In this document: in pieces, positions 23,926 to 34,880 of the stretch | How positions within the stretch are numbered: the first letter of the stretch is position 1 | Layout: each line of letters begins with the position of its first letter | Assembly: GCA_037176845.1 (NCBI GenBank) | Contig: JAYKXP010000056.1 | Coordinates: 307,208 to 371,207 of the forward strand | Length of the DNA stretch: 64,000 bases | Direction of reading: 5' to 3' | Origin: Paramarasmius palmivorus | Taxonomy: Eukaryota; Basidiomycota; Agaricomycetes; Agaricales; Marasmiaceae | The notes under the pieces: generated by a model | Seen by the model: only the letters and a program-made list of their open reading frames with translations | What the model was told of the DNA's origin: nothing | Databases searched by the model: none | Made by a program: the position numbers and the translations under genes

Positions 23926-26432
23926 GCCCACTAGGTAATCGGCAGAGCCCGAGGACTTGGTCCCAGATTCTACAAGTCCTGATTGGCCAGCGAATAGTTG
24001 CCACTCTCCGTGCGAGTCGAATAAACGAGTAAGTATGCTTCACGTGAAGATCCTTGATTAACCTTGCCTTCGATGGACAATGAGATGGCCGTTGAGCCTT
24101 CGATGGGACACTATCGCTGCAGAGCTTGATTGCAATGTTCCGCGACGAAGACGGCGAAATGATGGCAAGGAGAGGAAACACGAAACGAATTACACTGTAA
24201 AGGGCGAACCACGAGTTCCGTCAACCTCGAAGCATCAAAGATGGAAGATGGACCATGGAGCATGGTAAATTCTATTGCGTGAGATTGTATGTACAGAAGG
24301 GAATCGTTCAGAATCGCCGCCGAAAGAGACAATTTAATAGATGATCAGTGCTCATCTACGACATCATGTCAGTATGCCTTGTCTTCTACAGAGGGGTACT
24401 TACACGTACCCGTAATATCACTTCTCTCGTTTGAAGGTACGCCACAAACCTCGCGGGCTCGAATTCTGAGGCTACCTTCTCGACGGATGCCTGAGACGAA
24501 CAGACAGATGAAGCAACATGACTGCCGAGCATCGCCCTCTGAAACTAGGCTGGTCAGTTATTTCTGGAAACCACTAAATCTTCGATGTATTGGGGCAATA
24601 CTAACGGGAAACCCATAGTGACAAGTGTGTCAGTTTGATTAGTCCCCAGAGCACCCGCGTATCAGACTGTTCCATGCTTCGCCAAAGGAGCCAAAAGTAC
24701 GGGCGCTAGAGTAACCCTACCTTGACGCCAGATTTAGTCGAAAATGTATTGAGGATCTGAAAGCGCTGCCTTACCAGCCTATTGCATCAAACCATATGTA
24801 GATTGATAGCCATGTATGTTCCGTGACAGCCATTGCTGATGCAAATATGTGCTAAAGCCTGCAAAAGATACGGGGTTAGATATCGAGACCTGTAGTCGAC
24901 ACTTCTCCCGCTCGAACCTTATATCATTGATGCTCCTACTCGATTACATCGTGCTGGAGATGATGGGAGGTGCACATTGATAGCAAGCGCGGAGCATCTC
25001 AACGATCATTGAACGTGGACGATGAGCGCTTGCAGCGCTCAAGATCGATTTCGTCGTCGTACGCCACCATCTGTTCTATATCCCACTGTATCAATGATTG
25101 GACGATCCTCTAATTTGAGAAAATACGCACAGGATGTATCCCATCTTCTCGTGGTCCTTTACGAGGGATCTTTTCCCAAACAAACGGCCACCGTGCAGCT
25201 ATCTGTTGTAGGCGGTGCCTTGATGCAGCCAATGTGCCCTAGGAAATATGATAGCTTTGATCGGGAGAATAAAGCTGCTTCTTCCAGCATGAGATTGTTG
25301 TGGGAGCAATTCTTCCATCCAGGAGCAACGAACATTCGAGTTGTTCTTTGGATCCTTCAAGTTAGAAGTGGGATCTTTGGTGTCGCGATAGAGTTATGCC
25401 ACGTACGAGATCTGCTCGTCGCTTCCCGTCACTGGAGGTGCATGTGGTTACTGGCCAATACGATATGTACTCGGTCTGTCCGGTCAGTCACATATCCTTC
25501 CTCTCCGTAGGTTCGCCTCTCACGCCCAAAGACATCACTGGATCTGTCTCTGCATATTCCATGTATATTTCTCGTCTTGATACCATAGAACTGGTTAATT
25601 GCGTTGAGTACAGTTTGGTTAGGTGCGAAGTGAAGTGTTATCATTCACCGTTGAGACGTCCTGGAAAACTCGAGGGGAGCCATGTGTATAAGTGCGTATA
25701 CCGAGAAGAATCAAAAAGCTTGATGAGAGCACTTGCTGAATACAAGAGCTGAATACAAGAAGTTCAGAAACAGCGTCAGGAAGAGAGGAGCATAACGTAC
25801 TGATACTATCCTCTTGATGCTCCTAAGGTGCTCCAGACCTTCTATCATATCCTCTGAAGTCTTCTGCCGTGTTCGACTCAGTTTGTTGAATGCAGAGCGG
25901 GTGAGTGAGAAAAATGAGCATGGGCAGGCCGCTTGTCAGCGCTTCCGACCTTGCTCCCCGACCCCTTCTACGACAGTTCAAGACATCCAAACTCCTGCGC
26001 AATCAACCCTTCCTGCTTAGTGCTCTTAAGGGGTACTGTGGATAGATTTGTACCCTTTCAAATGAAGATCCAGACAGGATTCTAGGGTTCAACTTTCGGG
26101 TGATTGTTAAGTGTCCTCTTATGGTGACGATGAGTCCTCAGGCCTCAGCATCAACTCCAGATGACATCCACGGGGATCACCGCTCTATTGCTGTAAAAAG
26201 AATGCAGTTGATCATCATCTCTTCTTAACTGTGATCATCTTCCATACGCAGCGTGCAAACGGACGGGAAAGAATAATGGAGATGGCCTGGTTGGTGTGCG
26301 TATTCATTCATTCCAAATGCTTCTATCTAATAAGAAAAGAAACTCTTCACACACAGGTGGAATGTTTTAAAGGAACAGCATCCGGCGATTGATGAGCACC
26401 ACAGTTATCACCTCGAACACTCGTAGCATCCA
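23926..26432. other. 2.5 kb region without supported gene
   Basis: Includes the promoter of the DUF6534 gene and the 5' flank of the first FAD oxidase. Open frames at 25022-25510 (+), 25396-25752 (+) and 24111-24332 (-) show no recognisable domain, signal peptide or splice partner. Confidence 0.4.
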
Positions 26433-28028
26433 ATGTCTGCCCCAGTGAACGGAGAACATATATCCGCTGTGGAAAAATGCGTAAGACTCTCATACACCTC
26501 TGGTCCATTAGGTACTGATAACCTTTGGTGCTCTTAGTGTTCAGAAATCGCTCAGCGCTGGCCAAGCCTTGTCAGCAGTGACCCGAAAAACCACTATTAT
26601 GCCTTACAACAAAACGACATACGTCCTAAATGCCGCTTCACGCCCTTATCCTCGGCCGATGTGTCCTCCGTTGTTCGTCTTCTCAACGAACATAATACCC
26701 CATTTGCCGTTCGTTCCGGTGGACATGGAGTTTGGGCAGGCCAATCCAACGTCGAGGGCGGTGTTGTCGTAGACCTTGCAAACTTACGCGATATCCAGGT
26801 CGACTTGGGACAAAGCCTCGTTAAGCTCCAACCGGGAGCAACTTGGGAAGAGGTCTTCAAGGTCCTCGATCCACAGAACATAACCGTAGCGGCCGGAAGA
26901 GTATCCTCGGTTGGTGTAGGCGGATTTCTGATGGGCGGTAAGTGTCCAGCTATACCTTCTGTAGTAGGTCATTGATCAAGTGATTCGTTTAGGCGGTGTC
27001 AGTTTCATTTCCTATGAACGAGGCTTTGCATCCGATTCCATCATCAACTACGAAGTCGTCTTGGCTGATGGTTCTATCGTGGAAGCTAACGCCAACTCCC
27101 ATCCCGACCTGTACTGGGCGCTCAAACTTGGAAGCACCAACTATGGCATCGTAACCCGCTTCGACATGACTATATATCCTGCCGCGCCACAGATCTGGGC
27201 CGGCGCGCATGTCTACAGTCTCGCAGAGAAGGAGTTCCAGAGACCACTTCTCCAGAGATGGCTGTCGTACATTCAGAACCTCACAGTCGACCCCAAAATG
27301 GCCGGGTTGATTAACATCAACGGAACCGCCCAAGTTATGGCGTTGATCCGTATCTATGTGGAGCCCGAGGCTTCAGATCGTTCCCCATTCTCAACCGCCC
27401 CGACCATAGCAGATACGATGGCGTATACCACTACTGCGCCATTCATCAAGAGTATTGAAGCCGTTTGCGGTATCGACAAACGAGTCAGCTGGTTCACCAT
27501 GACAGTGTCCGCCACTCTCGGGATAGCGGAAGAGCTGATAGCTCGTACACAAGCTCAGGCGGCCTCGTTGGGAGAGAAATATGGAGCAGAGTTTTATACT
27601 ACCCTACAGCCCATAAACAAGCGCTGGATTGCTGCTAGCGAGGGAAGTCCGGTTCATAAAGTTCTGGCGGAGAAAGATGAAGATCTGATTCGTACGTATC
27701 GCATCTTTGTTTCGCCGGAGCCGATGCTAATCCTCCTTTGCGTTTAGTCGTCGTTTGGTACGCATTATGGGACAACCCAGCTCATGACACCCTTATCGAT
27801 GATGCTGTTGTCGCCTTCGGAGAGTCAGCTGAGGAATCAGCTCGTCAGCAGGGTTTATTGAACGGTTATGTCTACCTCAACTACGCAAATCAGCGGCAAA
27901 AGGTGTACGAGCGGTCCGTGAGCAAGGATAATCTCGCGAAGATGATAGGCGTTAGGGAGAAGTACGACAAAGGGAACGTGTTTGGGAGGTTATGGCGTGG
28001 TGGTTACAAACTTCCTCAGGCATCGTAG
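26433..28028 (+). CDS. Berberine-bridge-type FAD-linked oxidoreductase, copy 1
   Basis: Exons 26433-26480, 26538-26937, 26993-27691 and 27748-28028 give 475 residues. The PCMH-type FAD domain is clear: [19 protein letters not shown], then [13 protein letters not shown], whose His is the usual 8-alpha-histidyl FAD anchor, then [25 protein letters not shown] and [19 protein letters not shown]. The C-terminal BBE motif is present ([35 protein letters not shown]). The second covalent anchor Cys of bicovalent BBE enzymes is absent (VSSVGVGG). Such enzymes oxidise alcohols, sugars or secondary metabolites with O2. Unlike its neighbour it shows no signal peptide: an in-frame stop lies just upstream of the start, so a 5' exon may be missed. 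It is about 1.3 kb from a tandem paralogue with the same intron positions. Confidence 0.9.
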
Positions 28029-29361
28029 TGCGTTGGTACTACAAAACTTTAAGGACTACTGTATTGGATAAATGTACATGCAACACTCTGTCTTGTATCA
28101 ATGCATGCATACTGATCTTCAACCCCTGCTTTGAGCATGCGACTACCGCGACAACTCTTTTCCATGACCTATATTCAGCTGGCTTCTGAGATCAGTGATT
28201 TGACGATTGAACAGAGAAGGGACATACCACACATCAGATCGCAGCGTTGGTTATTAAAGCAGTAAAGTCAGGTCTCCGAGGTCCACTCGGACATCCTTGT
28301 GTCTATAGATTCAGAATGCGGGCCTGGTTGCGAAGCCTTTGCCTTAGTCTTGGGACGTATCTTTGCCAGTGCGAACGGAAGTATGTCGAGCGAGGCGGGT
28401 GACATGATGGGTTTCAGGAGATCAAGCTAATGCGGTTTCGGGTACTTTCATTCCGAAGAGCACTTGTTCTGTAGTGATAGGACATTTCTCAGCCTCCCGA
28501 TGTTGACTCAAGGTCATTCAATCGCCACGTACCGGACTTCCTTATATTATTCTTGCTGTGTCCTCCAACTCCAGAACGCTCTCAAAACTCTGTCCTGTGT
28601 TGACCTATACACGATATCTCGTTCGGTCGTTCAATCTGGTACCACCTGTCCACAATATAGCGATTCCAGATCCTGAGTAGACCAAATCACGTCGCGGCGA
28701 AGAAACACTGAATCCTACTAAAATCAAAATAGATGAGCTGTCATTTACCAAGTGCCTTGCTGCTGGACTTTTGTATGACCTTTCGTAATTGCTTCTGCTT
28801 AATGGCCCACAAGAAGTAGCTGGTTTATCCGTTGAATGGAGAATGCGTGAGAAGATAGCGACCATGACAAGGACAGATGATGGTAGACGAGAAACAAGCA
28901 ACGTTTGCCGCCCAGCGCTTTTTTGCTTCCTCCTCCCTCCGTTCTCCTCCCGCTTCTCACTCGAATTTTTCACGCCCGAGATTCGACAAACTCGATCCAA
29001 AACTCGTTAAGGTGGGCAACGCAGCGGAGAAGGCGCCCAAAAGATTGTCCAAACCCTCGCAACTTCCGTAGCACCTTTTGATATCTAAATCTATACCAAT
29101 CATGGTAAGTCGCTTTCCAGTCATTGATTGGCATATAATACATTGGAGAATCGCATCCCTTTCTCTAACCAACTGGCGTTTAAATTGTTACAATGTTAGA
29201 AATCGAACTGATCCTATCCTTTTTCTTTGCAGTGATGTAGTCTCAGTCCACTTCCACATGTACACGTTAAAGTGTTTGGATTAATGGGGACAGACAGTCA
29301 AACGCAGAAACGGATTTAAAGCCTTGCTATTCATTGAATAGAACACATCACTTCGCCGCAG
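28029..29361. other. 1.3 kb spacer between tandem FAD oxidases
   Basis: No supported gene. Short frames on both strands around 28790-29170 are open but match nothing I recognise. The final part is the promoter of copy 2. Confidence 0.4.
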
Positions 29362-31032
29362 ATGCCACCTCGAAAACTCCTGGTCTTCCTCGTTTCTGCC
29401 GTCCTAGTCAATGCGGCACAGCAGTCTCAACTCGAGAACGTGAACCACACCGCCGTTGCTCAATGCGTATGTCTTCAATATATTACCAGAGCACCCTTTA
29501 CTCACGTTTGCTAGTGCTCAGAAATCAGTCAACAATGGCCAGACCTCGTCGATTCCTCTAACTCGAACCAGCACTACTACGCGATGCAACAAGTTGATAT
29601 ACACCCCCAATGTCGTTTTACGCCTCTATCACCTTCGGACGTGTCTGCTGTTGTCGGCATTCTCAACGAAAATGGTTGCGCGTTTGCTGTCAAGTCCGGC
29701 GGTCACGGAGTTTGGGCAGGCCATTCCAATATTGAGGGTGGCGTGGTCGTTGATTTTACCAAAATGCGTTCCATCGAGGTAGATTCAGAGCAAAGGATTG
29801 CCCGGCTTGAGCCAGGTGCGACTTGGGAAGAGGTATACCAAATCATGGACGCACATAACATTACTGTGTCGGGTGGTCGTATTGCTACAGTCGGCGTGGG
29901 TGGGTATCTATTAGGAGGTAAAGGGTTCTCACTCACCACCCTTGTGCTAATGCTGATCGCAACACCTCAGGTGGGATCAGCTTTCTGTCGTACGAACGGG
30001 GCTTTGCATGCGACTCCATCGTCAACTACCAAATCGTATTGTCGAATGGTATCATTGTGGAAGCCAATGCTACTTCCAATTCCGATTTATACTGGGCTCT
30101 CAAACTCGGCAGCACGAATTATGGAATCGTAACTCGCTTCGATGTCGTCACATATGATGCCTCGTCCCAGATATACGCTGGCGCCCAAGCTTACGGTCTT
30201 TCGGACGATGTCCAGGAGCCCCTTCTCGAGAAGTGGCTCTCATACATTGCAAACCTCACAATCGACCCGAAAGTAGCTGGTTTGATCAACCTGAACGGGA
30301 GTGCAGAGCTCGAGGCCCTCATACGCGTGTACTTGGACCCCGAAGACGCAGATTTCTCCTCCTATGTTCCCGATACGCCTGTGGTCGACACCATGGGCTT
30401 CACAAATACCGCCGATTTCATCGAAAGCATCGAAAACGTCTGTGGTGTCGACAAACGAGTGAGCTGGTATACCATAACGGTATCGGCGGAGCTTAGTTTG
30501 ATGGAAGACCTGCTCAACCGTACTCAGCAAGAACATTTTTCTTTGAGTAGCCAGTTCCCCGGTGTGGAGTTCTATACGACTCTTCAGCCCATCAGCAAGG
30601 GATTCACTGCCGGTAGCCAAGGAAATCCCGTACACAGCGTGCTAGCTGAGCGAGATGAAGACCTTGTTCGTGAGTATTGCCTCCTTTTGTTTATAGCTAT
30701 CGACACTGACCTCCCTTCCCTTAGTTGTTGTTTGGTACGCGTTATGGGATGATCCTGCATATGATGTTGCGGTTGACGATGCTGTCGTTGCCTTCGGAAA
30801 TTCGGTTGAAGAGGACATTCGTCAGCAGGGTTTGCTGAATAATTTCCTGTACCTCAACTACGCAAACAAGCGGCAAGCAGTCTACGATCGGTCTGTCAGC
30901 AAGGATTCCCTATCGAAGATGATTGAAGCCAAGCAGAAGTACGATCCCGAAAATGTGTTTGGGAGATTGTGGCATGGCGGATATAAGCTTCCTCAAGCCC
31001 CGGAAAATACGGACCATAGGCGTGAGCTGTAG
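29362..31032 (+). CDS. Secreted berberine-bridge-type FAD-linked oxidoreductase, copy 2
   Basis: Exons 29362-29466, 29515-29917, 29971-30669 and 30725-31032 give 504 residues. The first 20 or so residues (MPPRKLLVFLVSAVLVNAA) are a signal peptide, and several N-glycosylation sites follow. FAD-domain motifs match copy 1: [16 protein letters not shown] with the histidyl anchor, GATWEEVYQIMD, TVGVGGYLLGGGISF and [20 protein letters not shown]. The BBE tail is present ([35 protein letters not shown]). The 6-S-cysteinyl anchor is replaced (GGRIATVGVGG), so FAD is probably held by His only. Intron positions equal those of copy 1, which points to local duplication. The substrate is unknown: sugar, lignin-derived alcohol or a specialised metabolite are all possible. 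Confidence 0.93.
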
Positions 31033-31428
31033 CACGTTTAATTAACTAACATTCGTCTTTGTTTTCGGAAGTACTTAATCTACTTATATAGCTTCACGAA
31101 TAAAGCTCCCAGTGTGGTCACCAAATATCACGATTGCGAACGGTAGCATCAAATTCAAAAAGTCAGCACTAGCACAATGGCACGGATATTATCGTGGTTG
31201 CGGCGGGTTTAATAATCTCAGGAGACCTCATAAGTGTAACTCGGACAAAGAGGGCGATTGTAAATCTGTCAAAGTGCGTCCAAGATACAAAAGTATTCAC
31301 AGTTCATTTATCACAGAATACAACTATTATGCAACCTAAATGTTTATTTGGTGAGACCTGCTGGTAAGACGAAATTAGTAGTTGCTCTCCTGACTTTATG
31401 AACTTCACTGACCCGCTGGCGCCATTGT
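31033..31428. other. Tail-to-tail spacer
   Basis: Lies between the FAD oxidase copy 2 (+) and the small peptide gene (-). No other feature is seen. Confidence 0.5.
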
Positions 31429-31682
31429 TTAGCAGTATCCATCTCTACGGCACTGGAAAGTCAAGTCGACGTCCTCAGCACGGCTGTCAACCTAGAGTTT
31501 GGGATCAGCGACCGCTCAATGTGGGCACAGTTCTTAACAAACCTCTGCTCGGGTGTCAACCTATACAGTCTATCAGGTCTGACTTCAGTAGACAGAATGA
31601 TGGCAGGACGTACCTCAGCAATAGGGCTAGCGGCGACGATAGTAGCAAGGATAGCGACGAGGAAGAAGATTGGGGACTTCAT
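31429..31682 (-). CDS. Tiny secreted peptide with duplicated acidic repeat and C-terminal Tyr-Cys
   Basis: My model has three exons: 31682-31614, 31560-31543 and 31491-31429, with introns of 53 and 51 bp. They carry GTACGT and GTTTGT donors and TATAG and TCTAG acceptors; the second has a CTGAT branch site. The product is 49 residues. The signal peptide MKSPIFFLVAILATIVAA is followed by SPIAE, then VDTRAE (the whole 18-nt exon 2), VDSRAE (start of exon 3) and DVDLTFQCRRDGYC. Two Cys flank a dibasic RR, so either a disulfide loop or a Kex2-type cut is possible. A TATAAAAG box lies 59 bp upstream. It is divergent from the UstYa-like gene. Read without splicing, the same start gives a different 73-residue frame to 31461. 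I favour the spliced form because both introns have normal size and signals. Confidence 0.5.
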
Positions 31683-31740
31683 TCTAATGCAGGTGAGAGT
31701 TGGAACCACTTTCTGCCTCTCCTTGCCGAACTCAGACTAA

Positions 31741-31748
31741 CTTTTATA
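31741..31748 (-). promoter_or_regulatory. TATA box of the small peptide gene
   Basis: TATAAAAG on the minus strand, 59 bp before the peptide start codon. A consensus TATA at this spacing supports real transcription on this strand. Confidence 0.55.
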
Positions 31749-31749
31749 C

Positions 31750-32394
31750 CGCCTCTGAAGGTCTTGTGAATCAGAAATCTCAAGAACGTTATCTAGTTAT
31801 CTGTTTCGGACCTTACGGTGAGCGCAAGCGGTTAAATTCATAATGATATGAGAGAACTCAAAATGAATTTGAAGCTCCAAATGCATCAGATCAGGCGAGG
31901 GTAGTACGCGGGATGCGTTGTGCTCAAGATGCGCCACGCAATGTTTATGGAGTCGCGGTCTGAATCAACTATATTCATTCTGGCTACAAAAAGCACCCGA
32001 GTATACCGAAATATCAGCGAGAAACCAGGCCAACGAGCTTGAACTGGAAGTTGGGCTAAGTCGAATTGTAAGTAATCGCAAGCCTACGACACGGGTATCA
32101 GTCCGAGTCACGGTAACCATATGGTCTACATCTTTTTCTACAGGGTCAATTACGGGTTTACTTGATGGATAGCAGCGAACACAGAAAGGCGAGGCTTTAT
32201 TTTACATTCTCAGTAAGAATACACATACTAAGTTAGGTGTGTATCATGATCCGGCGGGGCCATAGCAATGCTAGCATTCGCTATAGTGACTCTGATGGTA
32301 ACTGATGGGTCTATCAGCGGTCTCGTTCTTATGACACGGGTATATCGGTTGTGCCGTACTGAACCCCCCATAACCATCCCATCTTGACCTACCC
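31750..32394. promoter_or_regulatory. Shared divergent upstream region of peptide gene and UstYa-like gene
   Basis: About 0.65 kb of non-coding DNA lies between the TATA of the small peptide gene (-) and the start codon of the UstYa-like gene (+). Co-regulation is possible. I see no clear operator. Confidence 0.4.
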
Positions 32395-33343
32395 ATGACC
32401 CACAAGAATGACGAGCAGTACGAGGCGCTCCTGACATCTGAAGAAGACCTAGAGAACCCACAACAGGAACGTCAACTTCGCAAATCCGGGACCTGGGACA
32501 AAAAGTTGCTCCTCATCCTCGTACTCGCACTATCGAACTTTCTTTTCTTTGTGTTATGGGTTCGATCCTTGAACCCCAAATGTCCAGCGAATGCGCAAAT
32601 TCTGTATTGTGCGTGTACAAGTTAATTTTGCTTGTCGATTGACACAAGCCGCTCGACAGCCCCAGTACAAGACATCCTTGAATACCAAGTTATTACATTC
32701 AACGCTACAGACGGACGAAGTCGGCATCCTGATCCATGGAGCCAGCCTCTTTCAGACAAGCTGGATGAGGCCTGGGAAGGCCTTTACAACGAATGTGCGT
32801 TCGCCGTTATTCCGTCGTTGATCAAAGCTGACAAGGAAACTGGGTGGATGAACCTGCAGTTGGGGTATCAGAAGTTCCAGAAAGTATAGCGAGGCAACTC
32901 GCTAACCGGACAGATCTCATTCCAACTGCAAACGGCACGGAAAAGGGACAATATAAATTGACGCTGGACGTATTTCATCAGTTACATTGTCTGGTGTGTT
33001 AATTCTTCGTGTCACCAGTAACCTGAAATTGAATGAACGCCCAGAACACTATCAGAAAGGCCCTTCACCCAGGTACATCTTCTCTTCTTCACCCCGACAG
33101 CACTAACCCCGGCTCTTAGAGCGCTACCCGAACATAACAGCCCACCACCAAAACCACTGCATCAACTCACTGCGCCAGTCACTGCAGTGTACCGCCGACG
33201 TGAGCACCCTAGTCTTCCAACGCATGGAAGATTCAGGGGAGATTGAGCCGAGATTTGATGTTGCGCATAGCTGTAGAAATTTTGCCAAGCTCCAGGAATG
33301 GGCTAAGGAGCATCGAGCGAGGGACGATGGATCGGAAGTATAA
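32395..33343 (+). CDS. UstYa-like oxidase (DUF3328 family)
   Basis: Five exons, 32395-32608, 32660-32794, 32860-32993, 33045-33072 and 33120-33343, close at 244 residues. A cytosolic N-terminus is followed by one membrane helix (LLLILVLALSNFLFFVLW), then YSPVQDILEYQ, LDEAWEGLYNEFGVS and LDVFHQLHCLNTIRKAL, with ITAHHQNHCINSLRQSLQC near the end. The two HxxHC motifs (HQLHC and HQNHC) define the UstYa/DUF3328 family. Members such as UstYa and UstYb oxidise and cyclise ribosomal peptide precursors in fungal RiPP pathways (ustiloxin, phomopsin, asperipin), and some act on non-ribosomal products. The splice of exon 3 was set so that EFGVSEVPESIARQL keeps the family spacing. It is divergent from the small secreted-peptide gene and downstream of two FAD oxidases. 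Confidence 0.9.
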
Positions 33344-34180
33344 TGAATAGGTTTGAGTTGTTTATTTCCTTCCGAATGACATCGGCGAATCGTTTCTTGC
33401 GAATTGATTTGGGGTTGAGTTGAGGTTGCCACGGTTGCATATGGAATGGGCGCTGCATGAACGAGCCGACGCGTCCAGCCATCCACTTGTCACCCTAAGG
33501 TCCGATACACGCACAGACATCGTGCATTGTGCAATGGTGAACTGGTGAAAAGCGGATAGAATATAGTGATGTCAAGGAACTATAATGGTATCACTCACAA
33601 TGCTGGTTCCAGCTACACAGAAGGTTCCATTCAGAGGCGAAAGCCATCCCTATTGCCTGCATTCGCTGCTCCTACACCTATCCAAACAGTATGTCCCAAT
33701 CCGAGTCTTGATAAACGGCGGGACACTATAACAGATGTGTCGTACCCCAAGTGTCTGGTCGAGTTTGTAAATTATGGGGACCAGAGGTCGAAAGGAGCAT
33801 GTGCGAGTGTAGATTCTGGCAATTGAGCACTGCAGGTATGATTAGATATATGGGGCCAGAATACAGGATTCCAAGTGAGAACATACCGGGTAGGTAAGTG
33901 AAAGCGAAAAGCTGCGAAAAGGCTGTCACGACGCTCCAGACTGGTGACTAGACCTCTAGGCAGACTCAATCACTCGCAGGCTCGTTTGATAGGACCAATG
34001 TCTCCAGCTATAGTTGAACGTTGAGATCAGAGAGGTCTGAGGACCACACTAATAAGTAAGCGTGGTCACAGTTTCAATAATGGAAGCCTGGTTGCCGATA
34101 CGTCCGAAATGGCCGAAACGAAAGCAGCACATGCATAAATACCCTACTACATGAGTTATTATCTCGCCACTACACATCTC
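33344..34180. other. Intergenic region, no supported gene
   Basis: Short frames at 33566-33826 (+) and 33726-33969 (-) have no family signature. The last part is the promoter of the GNAT gene. Confidence 0.45.
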
Positions 34181-34880
34181 ATGGCTCCGCACAATACCAG
34201 TCTCCATTCTCCTACTGGTCGTATCCGCCTCGAGCCACCTATACCGGGGAATGACGCCGCCATTGCTAGGCTTCGGATGCATCCTTCGACGCGAAAATAT
34301 CTGCGCTCATTCCCAGAGTACGTCTCTACAGAGGATGCCAGGAAGTTGAGGGAAGCTAGGGAACAAGACCCAGAGGTGCAAGCGTTTCATGTATATGTTA
34401 GAGCGGATGGGGAGGTAGTCAAGGAAGCTGAAAACGAGTGGGAGTTCGCGGGAAGCGCCACGGTATACCATGTTAACACTCAACACCGTTCCTGTGAGAT
34501 AGGACTCATTTTGTCGCCCGATGTTAGAGGTAGAGGTATTGCCACCGATGGTATGTCTTCCCACTCCATCTCTACGCGTCTTGACTACCTGCAAAGCAGT
34601 CCTATATACGCTCCTTCTCTACGTCTTTGTCCAATTGCGGATGCACAGAGTAACATTCGAGACGGCTGCAGATAACATTCCAATGCGAGGATGGTTGGAG
34701 AACGTTGCTGGAGCGAGAATGGAAGCTATGAGAGCTGAATGCCGTGTGGATCCTGGGTCTGATCGAGGGTATAGCGACCTTGCGGGCTACGCGATTCTGG
34801 AATGGGAGTGGCATGACCAGGGTATGTCGGGTGTAAAAGAGAGGTTAGAAAAAAGACTGGGTTTATCAAGCATGGAGTAA
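34181..34880 (+). CDS. GNAT-family N-acetyltransferase
   Basis: Two exons, 34181-34550 and 34597-34880, separated by a 46 bp intron, close at 217 residues. The fold is visible as an N-terminal GRIRLEPPIPGNDAAIARLR, a SATVYHVNTQHRSCEIGLIL strand pair and the acetyl-CoA loop RGRGIATDA (R-x-x-G-x-A). Then comes FETAADNIPMRGWLENVAG, as in RimJ/RimL-type enzymes, where an Asn and Arg/Gly turn follow strand 5. The C-terminal aromatic segment contains AILEWEWHDQ. Acceptor substrate is unknown (amine or protein N-terminus). An in-frame start at 34151 would add ten residues; 34181 starts closer to the domain. Confidence 0.85.

Noticed and set aside
25022..25752. Overlapping plus-strand frames of 162 and 118 residues
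   Set aside because: No recognisable domain, no signal peptide, and no splice sites that join them into one reading frame.
28790..29170. Short open frames on both strands between the FAD oxidases
   Set aside because: None has a recognisable motif. The plus-strand one could be a small exon but has no clear start, partner or signal.
31461..31709. Unspliced 83-residue minus-strand frame over the peptide gene
   Set aside because: It shares the signal peptide, but reads through two well-formed introns of 53 and 51 bp. The spliced form gives a repeated motif and a Cys pair, which is harder to get by chance. The unspliced form is kept as the alternative.
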